Assembly: GCA_002778645.1 (NCBI GenBank)
Contig: PFAQ01000034.1
Span: 1-7,182, forward strand
Reading direction: 5' to 3'
Source of the DNA: Candidatus Falkowbacteria bacterium CG10_big_fil_rev_8_21_14_0_10_39_9
Lineage (GTDB): Bacteria > Patescibacteriota > Patescibacteriia > Patescibacteriales > UBA12465
Length of the DNA: 7,182 nucleotides
Part shown: positions 4,944 through 7,182 of the stretch, piece after piece
How the letters are laid out: each line of letters opens with the position of its first letter
How positions within the stretch are numbered: position 1 is the stretch's first letter
Notes under the pieces: model-generated
The model's input: only the letters and a program-made list of their open reading frames with translations
What the model was told of the DNA's origin: nothing
Databases searched by the model: none
Translations under genes and position numbers: made by a program

Positions 4944-6707
4944 ATGTATAAACCAGAAGAGCTTCTGGCTTTGTTAGAAAATAAAAATATTATTACCGCG
5001 GTTAAAGCGGCGGAAATAAAGCAGGGCCTCGACAAGCAAGAGCTTGTTTTGGAGCCCTTTTTGCTTAAAAATAAAATTTTGGAAGTGGAACGTTTAACGG
5101 AGGTGAAGGCAGAGCTTCATCATTTGCTTTATAAAAATTTACAGAACGAGACTATTAAAGATGAGGCTCTGGATTTTTTGAGTCGTGATATTGCTCGTAA
5201 TTATAACGTTGTTTGTTTTTTTAAAGATAGCACGGTGGCTAAAATTGCTTTAGTTCATTATGATTTGAAAGCGATGGAGGCTGTGGAATTTTTGGCTAAT
5301 GGTCAGAATATTAGAGTAGAATATTATTTAATTTCTGATAAAAGTTTTCGTGAAGTCTTTCGTAAATACGATAAGCTAGAGGAGGAAGTTTCTAGTGCTT
5401 TGCAGGTTAAGGCTAAAGAAAAAAACGATGAGCTGGCAGTAGTTGAAGATAAGTTTGAGGTTTTAAAAGAAGAGGATGTCAATTCCGCTCCGGTGGCTCA
5501 AATTGTTTCGGTAATTATTCGTCATGCAGTTGAAAACCGGGCTTCAGATATTCATATTGAGCCTTTTTTGAATGAAAGTCGAGTGCGTTATCGAATTGAT
5601 GGTATTTTACATAACTCTCTAATTTTGCCGAAATCAATTCATAATTCCGTGGTGGCCAGAATCAAGGTTCTGGCTAAATTGAAATTAGATGAAACTCGAA
5701 TCCCGCAAGATGGTCATATTCGTTTAATCATTGATGCGCGTGAAATCGATTTTCGTATTTCTACGCTGCCTTTGGGTGTGGTGGAAAAGGTTGAACTGAG
5801 AATCTTGGACCAAGCTAAAAATTTGGCTAACTTGGAAGAGTTGGGATTTAATAAACATGTTTATAACACCATTAAGGAAAATATTAAAAAGACCAGTGGC
5901 ATTATTCTTTTAACTGGTCCGACTGGCTCCGGTAAAACTTCAACCCTGTATTCAATTTTAACTGCTTTAAATAAAGAAACTGTTAACATTTCCACTCTGG
6001 AAGATCCAATCGAATATCAAATTAAGGGCGTTAATCAATCACAAATTAGACCGGAATTAGGGTTTGATTTTGCTACTGGTTTACGGTCTTTTTTACGGCA
6101 AGATCCGAACATTATCATGGTCGGTGAAATTCGAGATGAGGAGACTTCCGAGTTGTCAGTTCATGCCGGCTTAACTGGTCACTTAGTTTTATCAACACTT
6201 CATACTAATGATGCTCTGGGGGCGGTTTTTCGTTTGCTCGACATGAAGATTGAGCCGTTTCTTTTGGCTTCGACTTTACGTTTAGTGGTGGCGCAACGAC
6301 TGGTTCGAAAACTTTGTCCTTATTGTAAAAAGGAGACTAAATTACCAGAAAAGGTGTTGGCGGAGATGGTCAGTGTTATGTCAGAATTACCTTTGGATGT
6401 TGTTAAATCTGAAAATGTCGCTATTAATAATTTTGAGGATATTAGAAACTTCAAATTCTATGAGCCGGTGGGTTGCATTCGTTGTTCCAATACTGGCTAC
6501 TTAGATCGTTCGGCTATTGCTGAGTCGGTAGTTATTAATGATGAATTGAAGGACTTAATTATCAATGAACGTAATAAGTTAAACAATGATGCCGTCCGAC
6601 ACAGTCAATTATTTGTTTCCCTGAAACAAGACGGTATTTTTAAAGTATTATCGGGACTGACTAGTATTAATGAGGTGTTGCGCATCGTCGAAATTGAAAA
6701 TTTATAA
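4944..6707 (+). CDS. pilB: Type IV pilus extension ATPase PilB (GspE/PulE family)
   Basis: PilB is the hexameric cytoplasmic ATPase that drives pilin polymerisation through PilC. In 587-residue numbering, an N-terminal helical region (1-80) and a GspE-N-like domain (about 80-145) precede the motor. Motor motifs are GPTGSGKTS (Walker A, 325-333), TLEDPIEY (Asp box, 351-358), NIIMVGEIRDEET (Walker B, 389-401, with E395) and HAGLTGHLVLSTLHT (His box, 407-421). Cysteines at 458, 461, 511 and 514 form the C-x2-C pairs that bind zinc in GspE/PilB; the 49 residues between the pairs are more than the 29 I recall for EpsE. All catalytic elements are present, so it should be active. The start is taken as ATG 4944. 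An in-frame TTG at 4893 would add 17 residues, but it lies inside the upstream gene and lacks the TAT-rich start context. The family is certain; PilB rather than PilT or GspE follows from the N-terminal domain and operon. Confidence 0.96.
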   Translation: MYKPEELLALLENKNIITAVKAAEIKQGLDKQELVLEPFLLKNKILEVERLTEVKAELHHLLYKNLQNETIKDEALDFLSRDIARNYNVVCFFKDSTVAKIALVHYDLKAMEAVEFLANGQNIRVEYYLISDKSFREVFRKYDKLEEEVSSALQVKAKEKNDELAVVEDKFEVLKEEDVNSAPVAQIVSVIIRHAVENRASDIHIEPFLNESRVRYRIDGILHNSLILPKSIHNSVVARIKVLAKLKLDETRIPQDGHIRLIIDAREIDFRISTLPLGVVEKVELRILDQAKNLANLEELGFNKHVYNTIKENIKKTSGIILLTGPTGSGKTSTLYSILTALNKETVNISTLEDPIEYQIKGVNQSQIRPELGFDFATGLRSFLRQDPNIIMVGEIRDEETSELSVHAGLTGHLVLSTLHTNDALGAVFRLLDMKIEPFLLASTLRLVVAQRLVRKLCPYCKKETKLPEKVLAEMVSVMSELPLDVVKSENVAINNFEDIRNFKFYEPVGCIRCSNTGYLDRSAIAESVVINDELKDLIINERNKLNNDAVRHSQLFVSLKQDGIFKVLSGLTSINEVLRIVEIENL

Positions 6708-6713
6708 TTATAT

Positions 6714-7182
6714 ATGCCAATTTATCGCTATAAAGCCGTTAATCCTCAAGGAAAAAATATCCGTGGCCAGGTTATCTCTTATAATGAAGAAGCTGCTATT
6801 CATCGAGTGGAATCTTTAGGGGTGGAGCTGGTCTGGCTAGTGGACGCTACCAACAATATCGTTAATCGTTTTTGGTTATGGTTGCAACGAGTTAAGTCGC
6901 GCGACTTAGTAGTTTTTTCCCGTCAGTTTTCTTTGTTAATTTCTTCTAATGTGGGGATGGTAGAGGCTCTCGCTACGGTACAGGAACAGACGGAAAACTT
7001 AAAGATGAGAAATATTTTAGCGGAAGTTACTTATGAAGTTGATGGTGGGGCACTTTTATCAGAGGCTTTACGTCAAAAAGGAGGCAAATTATTTTCCGCT
7101 TTTTTTACCAGCGTAATCCATGCTGGCGAAACTTCAGGTAAGTTGGATGAGGTGTTAAATTATTTGGCTGATGAGATGGAAA
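6714..7182 (+). CDS. pilC: Type IV pilus platform protein PilC (GspF family), partial at window end
   Basis: The reading frame opens with ATG at 6714, 6 nt after the pilB stop, and stays open for 156 codons to the window edge. PilC is the polytopic inner-membrane platform on which PilB acts. The start MPIYRYKAVNPQGKNIRG matches the family beginning (x-F-x-Y-K-A-x-x-x-x-G-x-x-x-x-G). Residues 66-156 are the first cytoplasmic GspF helical domain, from VFSRQFSLLISSNVGMVEAL (67-86) through DGGALLSEAL (110-119) to HAGETSGKLDEVLNYLADEM (136-155), including the hallmark GE-x-SG-x-L. The residues before it (1-65) are shorter than in many PilC proteins. Membrane helices and the second repeat lie beyond the window. 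There is no PilT gene between pilB and pilC, unlike some clusters. The start is preceded by TTATAT with no Shine-Dalgarno. Confidence 0.95.
   Translation, partial: MPIYRYKAVNPQGKNIRGQVISYNEEAAIHRVESLGVELVWLVDATNNIVNRFWLWLQRVKSRDLVVFSRQFSLLISSNVGMVEALATVQEQTENLKMRNILAEVTYEVDGGALLSEALRQKGGKLFSAFFTSVIHAGETSGKLDEVLNYLADEME

Noticed and set aside
4654..5035. Two minus-strand open frames opposite the 118-aa gene and the start of pilB
   Set aside because: No family features, and they conflict with a tightly packed plus-strand operon.
6162..6170. Another CATGCCGGC copy matching part of the 11-27 palindrome
   Set aside because: It encodes the conserved His-Ala-Gly of the PilB His box, so the protein sequence explains it.

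Overview
The window looks like chromosomal DNA from an AT-rich bacterium, most plausibly a member of the Candidate Phyla Radiation (Patescibacteria, Parcubacteria-like). This is an inference from four things: the style of the type IV pilus cluster (divergent PilN and PilO, and a short membrane protein where PilP would be), AT-rich start regions without Shine-Dalgarno sequences, exclusive use of TAA stops in the complete genes, and a small single-RRM protein nearby. No ribosomal or other taxonomic marker is present, so the assignment is tentative. The standard genetic code fits all genes.

Left part (1-547). A GC-rich palindrome (11-27) is followed by a minus-strand unit encoding a small RNA-binding protein with one RRM domain (349 to 86). 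The unit is complete: a promoter with a perfect -35 box (499-471), a leader of about 115 nt that can fold into an 11-bp stem just upstream of the start codon (357-431), and an intrinsic terminator (27-58).

Middle (504-1956). A minus-strand gene (1792 to 548) encodes a membrane-anchored protein with a Pro/Ser/Thr-rich linker and seven WD40/TolB-like propeller repeats, ended by a hairpin terminator (504-540). A 164-bp AT-rich intergenic region separates it from the divergent pilus operon. Two oppositely oriented promoters can be drawn there, and their -10 boxes overlap in one 10-bp palindrome.

Right part (1957-7182). A compact plus-strand operon (gaps of 6-27 nt) encodes the inner-membrane platform and motor of a type IV pilus: PilM (actin-like cytoplasmic ring protein), PilN and PilO (bitopic alignment proteins), an unrecognised 118-aa bitopic protein in the PilP slot, PilB (extension ATPase) and the first 156 residues of PilC (platform protein), which runs off the window. 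PilM should bind the cytoplasmic part of PilN. PilN and PilO should dimerise outside the membrane. PilB should power pilin assembly through PilC. No secretin, pilin, prepilin peptidase or PilT retraction ATPase is in view. I see no CRISPR array, tRNA, rRNA or insertion sequence. The core operon is a recognised system. The less ordinary points are the propeller gene paired with it, the PilP-slot protein, the extended PilN N-terminus, the SD-less starts, the symmetric divergent promoter and the structured leader of the RRM gene.
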